A stretch of DNA of 41,135 bases from Saksenaea vasiformis B4078 (taxonomy: Eukaryota; Mucoromycota; Mucoromycetes; Mucorales; Saksenaeaceae). The translations under genes and the position numbers were made by a program. Positions 22,056 through 32,600 of the stretch are shown one piece after another. Position 1 is the first letter of the stretch, and every line of letters starts with the position of its first letter. The notes under the pieces are model-generated. The model had not been told where the DNA came from and made no database searches. It saw only the letters and a list, made by a program, of their open reading frames with translations. The DNA lies in the NCBI GenBank assembly GCA_000697055.1, contig JNDT01001408.1:1-41135 (forward strand), given 5' to 3'.

Positions 22056-22855
22056 GGCTGCGGAACTACAATTTCGATCAAATCTGATGAAATATTTACG
22101 CTTTTTTTCCCTGCTGAGATTCGCTCAGGCCAAGTTCAGCTAGTTCGGTCCTAGTACTGTATGATTGGACAAACACAACTGATTAACGCTAGAAGATCAA
22201 CTAACACATCACAGTTTAAACGAGATAGATGCGTAAATGAAAAATAAAAAGTTGTACACAAAGAAAACGGAAAAATAGAGTATATTCAACCAAGAATGGA
22301 TCCATCTATCTTGTACGGATGGGTGCTGAGTTTACGAACTTCTAGTTGCGCTAAGCAGATCGATGACACGATGTGTCATAATGACATGTCGAAAAATTGA
22401 TGCTCTACCGCTCCGCTAAAATGGCCGCAAAGGCGTACATTAGATACTCTTCTCTATGAGATTTTTACCACGGCAATCAACAACCGGGAGCATCTTGCAG
22501 AACAAAGAGCTCTCGGTAGTGTACAATCGATAGAACATTGTTAATTGACCTAGCTACAATCAATCAATCAAGCTACCCTTAAATTCTGCATTAACTGCTG
22601 AAGAGGCTGGATTTATCAGACTTCTGCACAAAGAAGAAAAAAAGGAGAGGAGCTTTTCGATTTTTCGTTTTGGTCAGACGACCGTAATTTTCTCCTCAGC
22701 AGTATATCCCAGTAGTGTGGCTATTTTGTATTTTTTTTTCCTTTTTTTTTTTTACCTGCAGATATATGATTCGAATGTTCGTGTCAACAGCTTGGTTGAC
22801 ATAGATAGGTCATTTCTCTTATTTCTGCTTAGTCGTATTAGGTTGGGTTTATTGT
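22056..22855. other. intergenic, no gene seen
   Basis: 800 AT-rich bases between the TRF4-like stop and the nucleotidase start. There are T-tracts at about 22729-22754. It should contain the nucleotidase promoter and the TRF4-like 3' untranslated region. No supported ORF. Confidence 0.5.
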
Positions 22856-24523
22856 TCATATTCGGCCTTCTTTCTCTTCTTTTGTCCAGGCGAATGTCTC
22901 GGATGCAGGTTCATTCCGCCACCGCCTTTCTTCGTACACGTCCTCAATCAGGTCTCTTTGAGTGATCATGTCTATTGGCACATGTAGGATATTCTTTAGC
23001 AAAGATGTCTTGAGCAAATAATCGCGGACACCTTTGCCTTTCCTACTCCGGTTTTCCAACTCTTCCGCCAAAGCAGATGATTTAGACGTTAACGACAGGT
23101 AAGCGCGGCGAAAACTCTTGCAGACGAACACTGCATTGTATGACTTGCAACCGATGTCGTTATCGTACTTCTGCGGATCCCGTATAGAAAATACTGGCCG
23201 TCCAGGTCTGCCAAGCCCCCGATCCTGATAGCAGAAGTTAAAAAAAATCAACCACCTTCCCATTTAGACAAGGAATCTTACCGCATCAAAATAGGATCCT
23301 CCATTCTTAACACAGATGCCAATGCGACCCAATTCGAAATTTATTCCGTAGAGCTGCATAAATTCCAATAGTAGTGCTCCCAGATTTCGTTCAGGGTCTA
23401 TCTCACTCGATGCGACTTTCGGATGCATCTACAACAATAATAATAATCCTTGTTTATTTCCCCACGCAGACAGAAAAGCGAATGTTACCAACTTACTTGT
23501 AAAAAGCTCATTACCAAGCAAACAATAGCGTACCCACCAAGCCCTCCGGTGAATACCTCGTTTAGTCTGCGGATGGCGAGGAAATGTTTCACGATAAGTG
23601 TTAATGACCGTAGCCCTGGTTGTTTACGAAGCATTGACTTGATAAGCTCAGCACTATCTAGTCCGGAAGTTGAGTCGAGAACAATATCGACCTTGAGGCG
23701 TGTAAGTGAGTCTTCAAATTTGATCACCGGAACCTATCACATAAGCCATGATGAGCGACAAATGGGGAGAAGTAGCTTGGTTGTTCCATCCATACCGATG
23801 CACGATCTATAACTGTGGCGAAATCACAAACGTCATTTTTTTCGAGTGCAGTAGCAATTTTCCGCAATTGTAGGCGCCCGCCAGGTGGTGCATTAACAAC
23901 CAGATCAATGTCGCTAATATCCCAATGAATGAACTATAATCGTCATTGGGACAGCCTACCTGTTTGGTAGATAGAGACCTGTCTTGTAACTGCCAAACAC
24001 CTCAACCTCTGCACCTGGAGCATAATCTTCTATCACAGTCCGCACTTTATGTATAAGGTATTCCCGCATCCGCATCTCTGCCCTAGTTGGCTCCATGTAC
24101 TTCACGAAACATGATACTTCGTGCTGAAAACTGCACTATGGATTAGCTGGAAAGTATCGCTAGGAAGGTATAACCCAATAACTTACAAACTGGTAACGCT
24201 GATAGTTGAGGGTAACTGCACGGACGACATGCGTTCCATCCATGGATAAACGATCAGAAAATCATCTGGGAGTGATGGTTCAGAATCGCTGGAATCCTCT
24301 TGACGCTTGCGCTTATTTCCAGCTCTTGATTCACGTCGTTTTTCTTGTCTGCTCCGTTTATCTTCGGCATCGAGGGCGATAAAATCCTCCTCAACTACAT
24401 GCAAAATAACGAGTCTTAACATAATCGCCACCTAAGACACCATTGATCTGCCGAACCTTTCTCGATATCCTTGCTTGCTTTATTGGACACTTTCTGCTTC
24501 TTCGTTTTCTTCGTTCTTGCCAT
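22856..24523 (-). CDS. TRF4/PAPD5-type non-canonical poly(A) polymerase
   Basis: Seven exons: 24523-24457, 24394-24187, 24130-23960, 23913-23796, 23733-23497, 23428-23282 and 23224-22856. They give 438 aa with all phases consistent. The N-terminus is Lys-rich (nuclear). The nucleotidyltransferase motif is GSYKTGLYLPNSDIDLVV (Gly138-Ser139, metal-binding Asp150 and Asp152), with the third Asp at 204 in KVDIVLD. The PAP-associated central domain reads LIVKHFLAIRRLNEVFTGGL and GGYAIVCLVMSFLQ, followed by NFELGRIGICVKNGGSYFD. Family role: catalytic subunit of the nuclear TRAMP complex, adding short A-tails to aberrant RNAs for exosome decay. The first donor (GTTCGG) is weak. The segment after GSYFD starts DRGLGRPGRP rather than the more usual DKRxRGW..P, a modest divergence. 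Confidence 0.94.
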
Positions 24524-25656
24524 GTCGTCTGAAGGGATCTGCGGTAATGGGATCTGTACAAGTTGTTACACTAAGCCACTGCAAAGGGACAGGATCAATT
24601 TCAAGTTGACTTCTTTCGTACACAGCCAAACTGGCACTGTCGCTTTTCTTCATTCGATTTTCGCCTATTGAACCAAGTCTTAAGCTAATCCATACAAATG
24701 CCTGCATTCGTGGAGAGCAGGATTTGTAGTAAAGAAGAATTCAGTATATGGTCATTATACATGAATTGGCAACAAACACATATTCTACTTCTATCAACTT
24801 GGTTCCCGCTGAACGCAAGCATAGTATAAACCTTCATCCATGGTTAGTAAACGGAAAAATAGTTGCTCATCAATTATTTGGCTGCAAAACAAGTTTGTCG
24901 TGCAGCAGAGACCGGGTCTGGATCCTGGTCCTGCGGAGACTAGGTGTGAAAAAAAAAGGGAAAGGGGACTCTGACATGATACTAGCCAGCGATAAGTGTA
25001 CCAAGTCTTGAAGCGATACAACGCGTGGAGACTTATCGCCGACATAATTCGACCAGCCATTATGCATGCTAAACAATAAATACACGACAAGAGTGACCCT
25101 GTATGTAATCAATGAGAGCAGAGCCAAAGAAACAAAGGAAGTCCTATACGTATAAGAAAACGGCGTGCAATTCTTAGCTCGTTGCATTAGCGCAAAAGAA
25201 CTATTTTTTGGAAATCGGAACACTGAACGAGAACGGTTAAGGGACAACACATCAGCGTAATGCATTTTTGAGATGATGCATAAGGACCTGCTTTCTACGC
25301 AAGATTTGAAGATACATTACAAAAAAAAGGACTATTTCCCAATGTAAAGTTTAGTCTATAACGCGTGATTACGTGGTACAAGACGGGAACAAGCCAAAAA
25401 TGCCAAAGATCATGGGTACTTATGGCTCATTGTTGTTCGATGTTACACGTAAACTCTGAGTGTATATCAACCAAGGAATTCTTTTTAGAAAGGTCGGAAC
25501 AATGTTGGCAATTCAACACTTATAATTGCAGGTAATTGACCACTGTAAACCTTCAGTAGCGGCGGTCGAAAAATCATAACCGAAGTTCATCAACGTCGCA
25601 ATATAGCACCACATGTTGTTGTTGGAAGATCACCGCATTGAACCTTTTGAGAGCGT
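24524..25656. other. intergenic, TRF4-like upstream region
   Basis: 1.1 kb. A minus ORF at 24870-25265 (131 codons) has no recognisable domain and no good start context or splice sites. The region probably holds the TRF4-like promoter and the 3' end of the mucin-like gene. Confidence 0.45.
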
Positions 25657-26922
25657 TTAGTAAGCATGTTTATAGTCACAATGATGATCATCAACATGTG
25701 TTATAGCAGGCATAGGCGTTGTTACAGCAATACCATAGCTTTGTTCGCTAGAATGCGTCTTAGCTGAGGATTTACTGGACGAGCGCCGGATGCTGCCTAG
25801 GACGGAACCCATCCCTATTCTATTGTTTTGAGATGCATTTGAGTTACTGCGTTTAGGTAATTTGGCAACAGCTCCAGCAACGGCGTTCATAAATGATTGA
25901 TGGCGCCAGCGCGTATCTACTTCGCCGTTCATTTGGCCCTCTAGATCCTCATTGCTTCCTTCGTTTTTTACTTGACGCTTACGTTGGACGAACATGCCGG
26001 CTAAACCTGCAGCTGCAACACATCCAACGGCCGCACCAACGGAGACACCAATTGTCTTGTTATTGGTCTGAGCTTCAACTGCTTGTGAGGGCGTTGCTGC
26101 TGTACTTGCAGAAGCGTCGTTCTTCAGGGACTTATCTGCATCCTTCGAATCACCTAAGTCTGGATCAAGTCCTGCAGTAGCGCCAGCCATGGTTGCTCCA
26201 GGGTCTACCAGTACATTGGTAGGACTACCCACGTCGGGCGTATTCGGAGTGTCTTTGCGGAGGTAGTTTACGTTCGTTACGACAGGAGACGCCTTTGAGA
26301 TGCTTGTTCTAGTAGTAGTTGTCGGTGTGGTATTGGTTTCAGCATCATTTGTTGTAGACGCAACTGGAGTCGCTTTCGTCGTTGGAGCACGTGTGAATAC
26401 CGGGTAACCTTTTCTGCCCTTGATGATACCGCTGGCGGAAGTCCTGCTGTCCTTTGTCTTGGACATATTCTCTTGATGCTTCTTTTTAGATTTGGTATCC
26501 GCGATTTTACGATCATGATGCGCAGTTACATTCTCCATAGGTAGGATTGGATCAACAATAGGATGGCTTTTCTCTTCGGAGGATGCCGTTGCGGATGATC
26601 TTAAAGATTCTTTGCTCATTGCTGGATGGTGTCCTGCTTCTGACGCTTCAGCCGCGTTTCCCCGTGCTTGGTCTCTCGTTGTCGCTGCGTCTGATGTAGG
26701 TATAGCGATCGTTTGCGCGACCGCGGCGTCGTTAATGATGTGACGCTTGTCAAGTTCCTGTCTTTCAGGGTCTTGGACGACACGTGTGACATCTATCGCT
26801 TGCACTAGAAGAGGACCAAACGTTACGTGATGAATTTGAGGAAGCAAACTACCTATCATTGTGATGCTCGATAGCAGGAGCAGTACAACTAGCCACGACG
26901 ATTTGTTTCTAATGTTCAGCAT
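25657..26922 (-). CDS. mucin-like single-pass membrane protein, possible surface sensor
   Basis: One intronless exon, 421 aa from the ATG at 26922. An in-frame ATG at 27009 exists, but the later start places a classical signal sequence first (WLVVLLLLSSITMIG). The ectodomain (to about 289) is Thr/Ser/Ala/Pro-rich with runs such as TTPTTTTRTSIS, expected to be heavily O-glycosylated, and has N-x-T sites. One helix (about 290-312) is Gly/Ala-rich (VSVGAAVGCVAAAGLAGM) and is followed by QRKRQ. The cytosolic tail is basic and Ser-rich (RRSSSKSSAK) with likely kinase sites. The architecture matches Mid2/Wtl/Skg6-type cell-wall stress sensors of fungi, but there is no defining domain, so the role is inference. 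It is one of few genes here without introns. Confidence 0.75.
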   Translation of the reverse strand: MLNIRNKSSWLVVLLLLSSITMIGSLLPQIHHVTFGPLLVQAIDVTRVVQDPERQELDKRHIINDAAVAQTIAIPTSDAATTRDQARGNAAEASEAGHHPAMSKESLRSSATASSEEKSHPIVDPILPMENVTAHHDRKIADTKSKKKHQENMSKTKDSRTSASGIIKGRKGYPVFTRAPTTKATPVASTTNDAETNTTPTTTTRTSISKASPVVTNVNYLRKDTPNTPDVGSPTNVLVDPGATMAGATAGLDPDLGDSKDADKSLKNDASASTAATPSQAVEAQTNNKTIGVSVGAAVGCVAAAGLAGMFVQRKRQVKNEGSNEDLEGQMNGEVDTRWRHQSFMNAVAGAVAKLPKRSNSNASQNNRIGMGSVLGSIRRSSSKSSAKTHSSEQSYGIAVTTPMPAITHVDDHHCDYKHAY

Positions 26923-28156
26923 CTCGCCAAAAGGAAAAGTTACAAAATGAAAGCAAAGAGAGAGAGCATTGCCAATAACTAACCTAGCGTGACAAGAGTA
27001 TAAAAGCATAGTCCATACAATAGAAAAGGGGAAATATCACGTTTAGCATGGTTACACTTGACATATTGATCTTGTCACACCAATATAACCGTGCAATTAC
27101 TTGCCTTTTCATTCAAGAAAACAGCGTTGCATCTCATTGATTCCATTAATCTTGACAACTGACTCAGCTGCAGGAGGAATACATGTACCATAAATATTCC
27201 TTGATGGGGCAATACCACATTGATCTTGTGGACACTCTCGCCGATCGGACGTGCAGCGTTAATATACTTGGTGACAGGATCTACTCAATATGAATGATCC
27301 GCCGACATCAAATCTAGTAAGTCTCACCCGACTTTCTACTCGCTATATATCATGTATTAATCTTTGTGAGTCAACCTGCGTTTTCCTGGTACTTGTATCT
27401 TATAAGCAGATAAACCAAATTCGTGACACCTAAGGAAAATCCTGTCTACTGTTAAAAGTGTAATGCACTCGTGGTACAAAAAATAGTGTGAACAATGTTT
27501 TCAATACGTACACAAAACGTCTACTCGCAGTGCGATAATTAGATAAACCGCAGGTACTTGTGTCCTTTGTCTTTGAAGCCTGTTTAAAAGCTCTAACAAA
27601 GAGAGAAGAAACTTTTGAAAAGGGGAACACTGACTCAAGGAGACGTGAGAAAGACTGCGAAGAAATAACTGGCTTGGCTTGGGGAGCAGTAACTAGGCAA
27701 TGATATCCCACTTTTTCGTGTAAAGCAACCTTGGACTTGCACTTCATTCGCGGGATCGGTTCAGTGTGGTCCAGAGCCGAGTCTGTCGGCTATAATCTTG
27801 TTGCTGTCTCCCCCTTAACATCCCGTGTCCCATTCTAGACGGCAGTATTCTGATGTCATAAACTCCCTTTTATGACGACGCTTGTATAAAATGGATGAGG
27901 TAAGTACATATGACCCTCGATTGCGTTAAGACTACGTTGATGCAATAGTATTACATTTATTTCGACCACAGTAACAAAGTTTCGCATAGATAACGATCTA
28001 TCAAACCCTGCAAGACCTTTGAGCAATCTACTGTCACAGTTTGAAATAGAAATCGGATCTTTCACATGGAGGCAGACATGTAGACTCTCCCATCAAAGAA
28101 ATGAGATGTCAAACCTCTCCCGTTCTGCAGGATCTGTGCATCATCATCTCGTTTTA
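26923..28156. other. intergenic, no gene seen
   Basis: 1.2 kb upstream of the mucin-like gene. A minus ORF at 27430-27747 is Lys/Ser-rich without a recognisable fold and lacks supporting splice sites. The region probably contains the mucin-like gene's promoter. Confidence 0.45.
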
Positions 28157-28926
28157 TTATAAATTATCGGGACAACCTGACGAAATATAGCGATCCATGT
28201 CTTTCAGCAATCGCTTTCGGAGAAACTCCCACCGTTCGCAACACATCTTAGACATATGACGATCTCCAAATAATGACTCGACCTCTTTCCATTTGATGGT
28301 GGTTGGCAATTCAAAAACGTGATTTAGCAATGTTTGATCATCAGAAAGAGACCAGTCTTCTTCTGCATCATCGTCAGAATCCAACGACTTTGGCGTAAGT
28401 GGCATGTCATGGGGTATTATATCTGCTGTTGTATCAATAGCGGTGTCGGACTTGCTCTTTGTAGATTCATGCAGTTCGCATCTAGACTTCAGCACACGGC
28501 GTGCCAGGGGTTCTGTCACTGACTCGATCGTAGGTTGTTTCCGCGGTCGACCTCGTTTCCGTGGTTGTGATGGATTTGAATTCTATAGAAAGAAATAAGG
28601 ATGAATAAAATTGTAAAAAGTCTCTGGCTATGTGAGCTATTATATATTACACTAGGTGCTTTGCGTTTTTCTGGCAAAACGAAAAAATGGTCAGCATTCA
28701 TCTTGGAAACCTGAGTAGAGAACTTACGTGGAGTAGATGTCATGATGGCAGAGACGTTTAAAGCTGAGACATGAGGTGATCCCAGTTTCTTAAAGCTCTT
28801 GATGATGTTATGCGCGGTAGTTTTAGGTAAGCCTGAGAGCTCTGCGCACTGACGCTCCGTGGCACCTGCTTGATGAGCACCGATAACAAGCCAGCAGTCG
28901 GCTTCTGAGATATTCTGCTTAGTCAT
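28157..28926 (-). CDS. HTH + AT-hook + Myb/SANT DNA-binding protein
   Basis: Preferred model has three exons: 28926-28728, 28670-28651 and 28582-28157, 214 aa. The first intron (57 nt, GTAAGT to TTTTGCCAG) is a multiple of three and open, so retention would add 19 residues. Residues 1-50 hold a helix-turn-helix (GATERQCAELSGLPKTTAHN) like the N-terminal HTH of Tc1/mariner or IS630 transposases. RKRGRPRK (81-88) is a canonical AT-hook for minor-groove binding. Residues 150-191 form a single Myb/SANT repeat with Trp150, Trp171 and Trp191 at the expected spacing. Probably nuclear; target genes unknown. Combined HTH-Myb proteins appear, from my knowledge, to be common in Mucorales. The start at 28926 (MTKQNISEADCW) is chosen over an upstream ATG at 29034, whose leader looks non-coding. 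Confidence 0.75.
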
Positions 28927-29608
28927 TGCAAGTTCAAATGGACGGAAACACTGGAGAAAATTCGTGCAAGAGGCGAGAAGAAAGTTCAGGGGGAGAGAGA
29001 CAGACAGTGACGAATGTCTCTCCTCGCCCTCCACGCATTAGAGAAGCGGAGAAGCGGAGAAACAAATACCAAAAAAAGCGCTTGGCCTTTGCGCCCGCTT
29101 GAGAATTCTCAAATCAGGACAACTTTGTTTGTGTGTCCAGCTACTGGCTTTTCTCTAAGACCACAGCAACATGTAGTTCCACCCAACGATAATACGATTT
29201 TCTGTACCGTATCGTTCATTTTAGTGACTATAGGTTCGCAGACTCCTATAAGCATGACACAGGCACGAGGCGTTGTTGTTACTTGGCGTTGCATCAGATG
29301 AATAGTCTATTTGACTAGACCTGAATTGCATACGCATTCTCTTATATCGTTGAGACTATCATTCCTCTGTTCTGAGTTAAATGAACTCTGCTACATACAA
29401 ACAAAGCTTGTCCATATACCATCTTTCTTTACGTCGTACAAGGTCCTGTCTGACCCTGCATTTGTTCAGTACTGGTGTTGTCACCTTAAGATCAAGTTCA
29501 TGCATGACTTAGTTCATCAACATTTTGGTGGACACATATCTTTTCTTATTGCTGAGCTAAATTCATGATATCTTATACAATATTTTTAACAAACAAACAT
29601 GATCATGC
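28927..29608. other. intergenic, no gene seen
   Basis: 680 bases between the ELYS-like stop and the HTH/Myb start, both on the minus strand. Short plus-strand ORFs (29311-29568 and others) show no features. The HTH/Myb promoter should lie here. Confidence 0.45.
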
Positions 29609-32600
29609 TTATAGTTTTTGCTGTTTTTCTACGACTGCTATGTCATCCTCTGTCCTGGGTCTCTTCTTTCCAGTCAATGCACTTCGCATGATTTTCATGC
29701 CTGAAGAAAGACCATGTTCACGGAAAAAGCTTCGCCGCGAGGATAGTGCGGTGATAAATGGATTATATGCTGCATAAAGCATTAGCTATCATTCATTAGG
29801 GTATACCCCAGGACTTACATAGACCTCGTGGTCGACCATAAATCTCTAAAGGAAACAGATAAATACTGGGATGAACATTTGCCTTGATCGCTTCCGCCAG
29901 CGAGTTGCAATCGTCTATAGTTTTATCGTCCAAAATCAATGACTCATGTGCACCGGACTGCATCATTGCGTTTAAAAGTATCGCGTCTCCGAATCTCTTT
30001 CGTTTAATGCAGTATTTCATGAAATACAGTTTGCTCGATGCGTCATGCGACTGCCAGCAATACCGCGCCAAAGCTTCGTGCTCCCACTCGCTGAACGGCA
30101 ATTCTGATAAGATATCGAATTTATGCTGCGTATCTGTATGAATGTTAGAATCAAGACTTTGCCTAAGGTAACTTTTTCTTACCTTTGAAACAGGTGTCAA
30201 ATAGAATATCTAAACAATATTCTGCCCTCGTTGCATCTTTTTTCGCTACGTCTCGCTACATTTTCTGATGATTAATAACGCATATCAGCGTTCAACGTAT
30301 CCTTACCGAAAACGCCAAAGCTTCCAACTCGGATGCACAGGAAAGAATCCGCATCCATTGCGCTAGATCACGAGCGTTATCCCGTGTGTGAGCCATCGTT
30401 TTCGCAAGATTCGCGATAGTCTTTAGATCAACCGATGAGGACAGTTCCTGGACAACTGAATCTGGCTGGAGCGTATGGACATCAAGACAATCGAGCAATG
30501 ATTGCGCTTCCTACAACAGAAATCATCGATCCCTTCGTGTTCAGTACTAAAGCGACACTCTTTTCCTTTACCTTGTAACAGCCACTATCCATTCGTGAAC
30601 ACGCAAGTAGTAATTTCTCGGTCGCCGTATCTGCAGGTGCCTCAAGGTCACTACTTTCAATGGGGCTAGCTTGTTCTTCCCGGCCATTGTTCACATGTAA
30701 ATCCTTAGTTTGTTCGTAGTGCAAGTCATCTTTTTCCATAACATCGCTACCAGCAGTGACTGTACTGGTTTGTTCCGATCTTTCACCTAGAGGTGTGATA
30801 TCTTTTATGACGGAACTAGAATCATCCAGTTCGGACGACTCGACTTTACTATTATAGCACATGGAGTCGTTGCTGTCCTCATGCTCGATACCACGGTCAA
30901 TAAGTGATCCTTGGAATGATACAAGGTCCTCAGAAATAACGTCACCAAATTCTGTCTCAGGAACAGAACTGCCTTCAGTTGATTCAGACCGCGGTTCGCA
31001 AGTTTTCATGTCGTCAAAGCTGTTTGCAATATTATCATCGTCGCTCTGTTGCTCGTACACGCTTCTATAACTGCTTTCTTTCATTGAAGGAGAATATTCC
31101 AAAACGGTCGAAGTCTTGTAGTCAGCCAACGTATTGTCGCTGCCGGGTTGTTGATATACATCATCAAAAATGGTATCTGTAGAAGACTCGAAAGTTTGAG
31201 CGTTTGCTTCCATTTGAAATTCATCTTCGTAACCACCGATGTTTGCTGTTTGTTCCTTTCCGGTATCGAATATTTGATTTTCAATGTATTCGACTCTCTC
31301 GGTGTTAGAACGCGAACTTGTGTCACTCTTACCCTCATCTTTATCGTCCAGTTCCTCCGATTCATCGTTGCGCGCGGAGTCATCTGCCGGATCATGTGTC
31401 GGTAGATCAACGTGACGATCAGCATTGGATTCGGCAGTGCAACTATCAGCAGGGTGCTCATTTTCGCTTTCGGAACCTTCTGCTTCACTTGAGAGACATA
31501 TAATATCAGGTACATCGTCGTTCTCGACGTTGCCTTCTCTGCTGACACGGCTTTCGTAATCCTCTGCATCACTTGATTCCCAGGCTTCGTCTTCGTAATG
31601 TATCTCTTCGCTTGATCTTGGATCCATGTCGCATTCGTGTTCAGAAAAGCTACTTTCGTTCAGTTTCCAGTTTTCATCACCAAAATAGTCTTCATTGAAA
31701 GAAGCCATTGATTCGTCCACGATATCTGAAGTCAAAACTGTGCTAAATTCTTCCTCTCCGGGATCGGGCGCTGTTTGCTCACTGGATATATAATCGATCT
31801 CCATATGATCACCTAAACTTTGACTACGGTCAAAAATACCGTTGTCGTTCGGTTGATCCTCAGTACACACGCTATCAGCTGGCGCAGAAGCCTCAAAAAT
31901 TTTCTCAAAGGATTCCATGTCGCTAGAGTGATGCTCGTCATTTCCAACGTGCACTTCGTTGGTATCCATCGGAAAATTCATAGAACTTTCCATCCTCTGT
32001 AGATAAGACGCGCATGTTTCCGGGTTGATTTCTCTCTGCTCTTCATCGCTAATATAGGTATTATCAATTGACGAACTAGAGCTCTCGGAGGTATCGTCTT
32101 TGATGAGGATTTGATCGTAAGCGTCACTATTTGACGACTTTTGACTGGCGCTATATTTTATCATCTCTTCTTGGTGGACGCAAACAGCACTAGAACTGTC
32201 TTCTTCGTTGACGTGACCGTCAGATAGAATGTTACTTCTAAGTTCCTTATCTTCGATGTTGATACTCTTGTCTTTCGATGCTGGCGGATTTTCTTCAGTA
32301 ATGGCGAGGCTGGAAGGGACTTCGTCGTCTTTATCATTGCTTTCTCTTCCATTTAATGCAGGAGAAACGTCTGCGTTACGACTTTCGATAATATCAATGG
32401 AAATATCATCCTCGGGACCGATATCATCATCGATCATCAGCGCTTGCTCAGAATCTTCAGGATGTACTTTAAACGTATCTTTTTCGTTGTATGATGTCTC
32501 TGACGCATTACCATTGTCGTGGTGAACAGGTTCATCATCCACCACTGGTAGTTGCACATTTTCTTCCGTCAAAACTGATGCTTTGTCGTTATACATCTCT

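Noticed and set aside
24870..25265. 131-codon minus-strand ORF upstream of the TRF4-like gene
   Set aside because: No domain, no splice sites, composition unlike the neighbouring exons.
27430..27747. 105-codon minus-strand ORF upstream of the mucin-like gene
   Set aside because: No recognisable features and no link to either neighbour.
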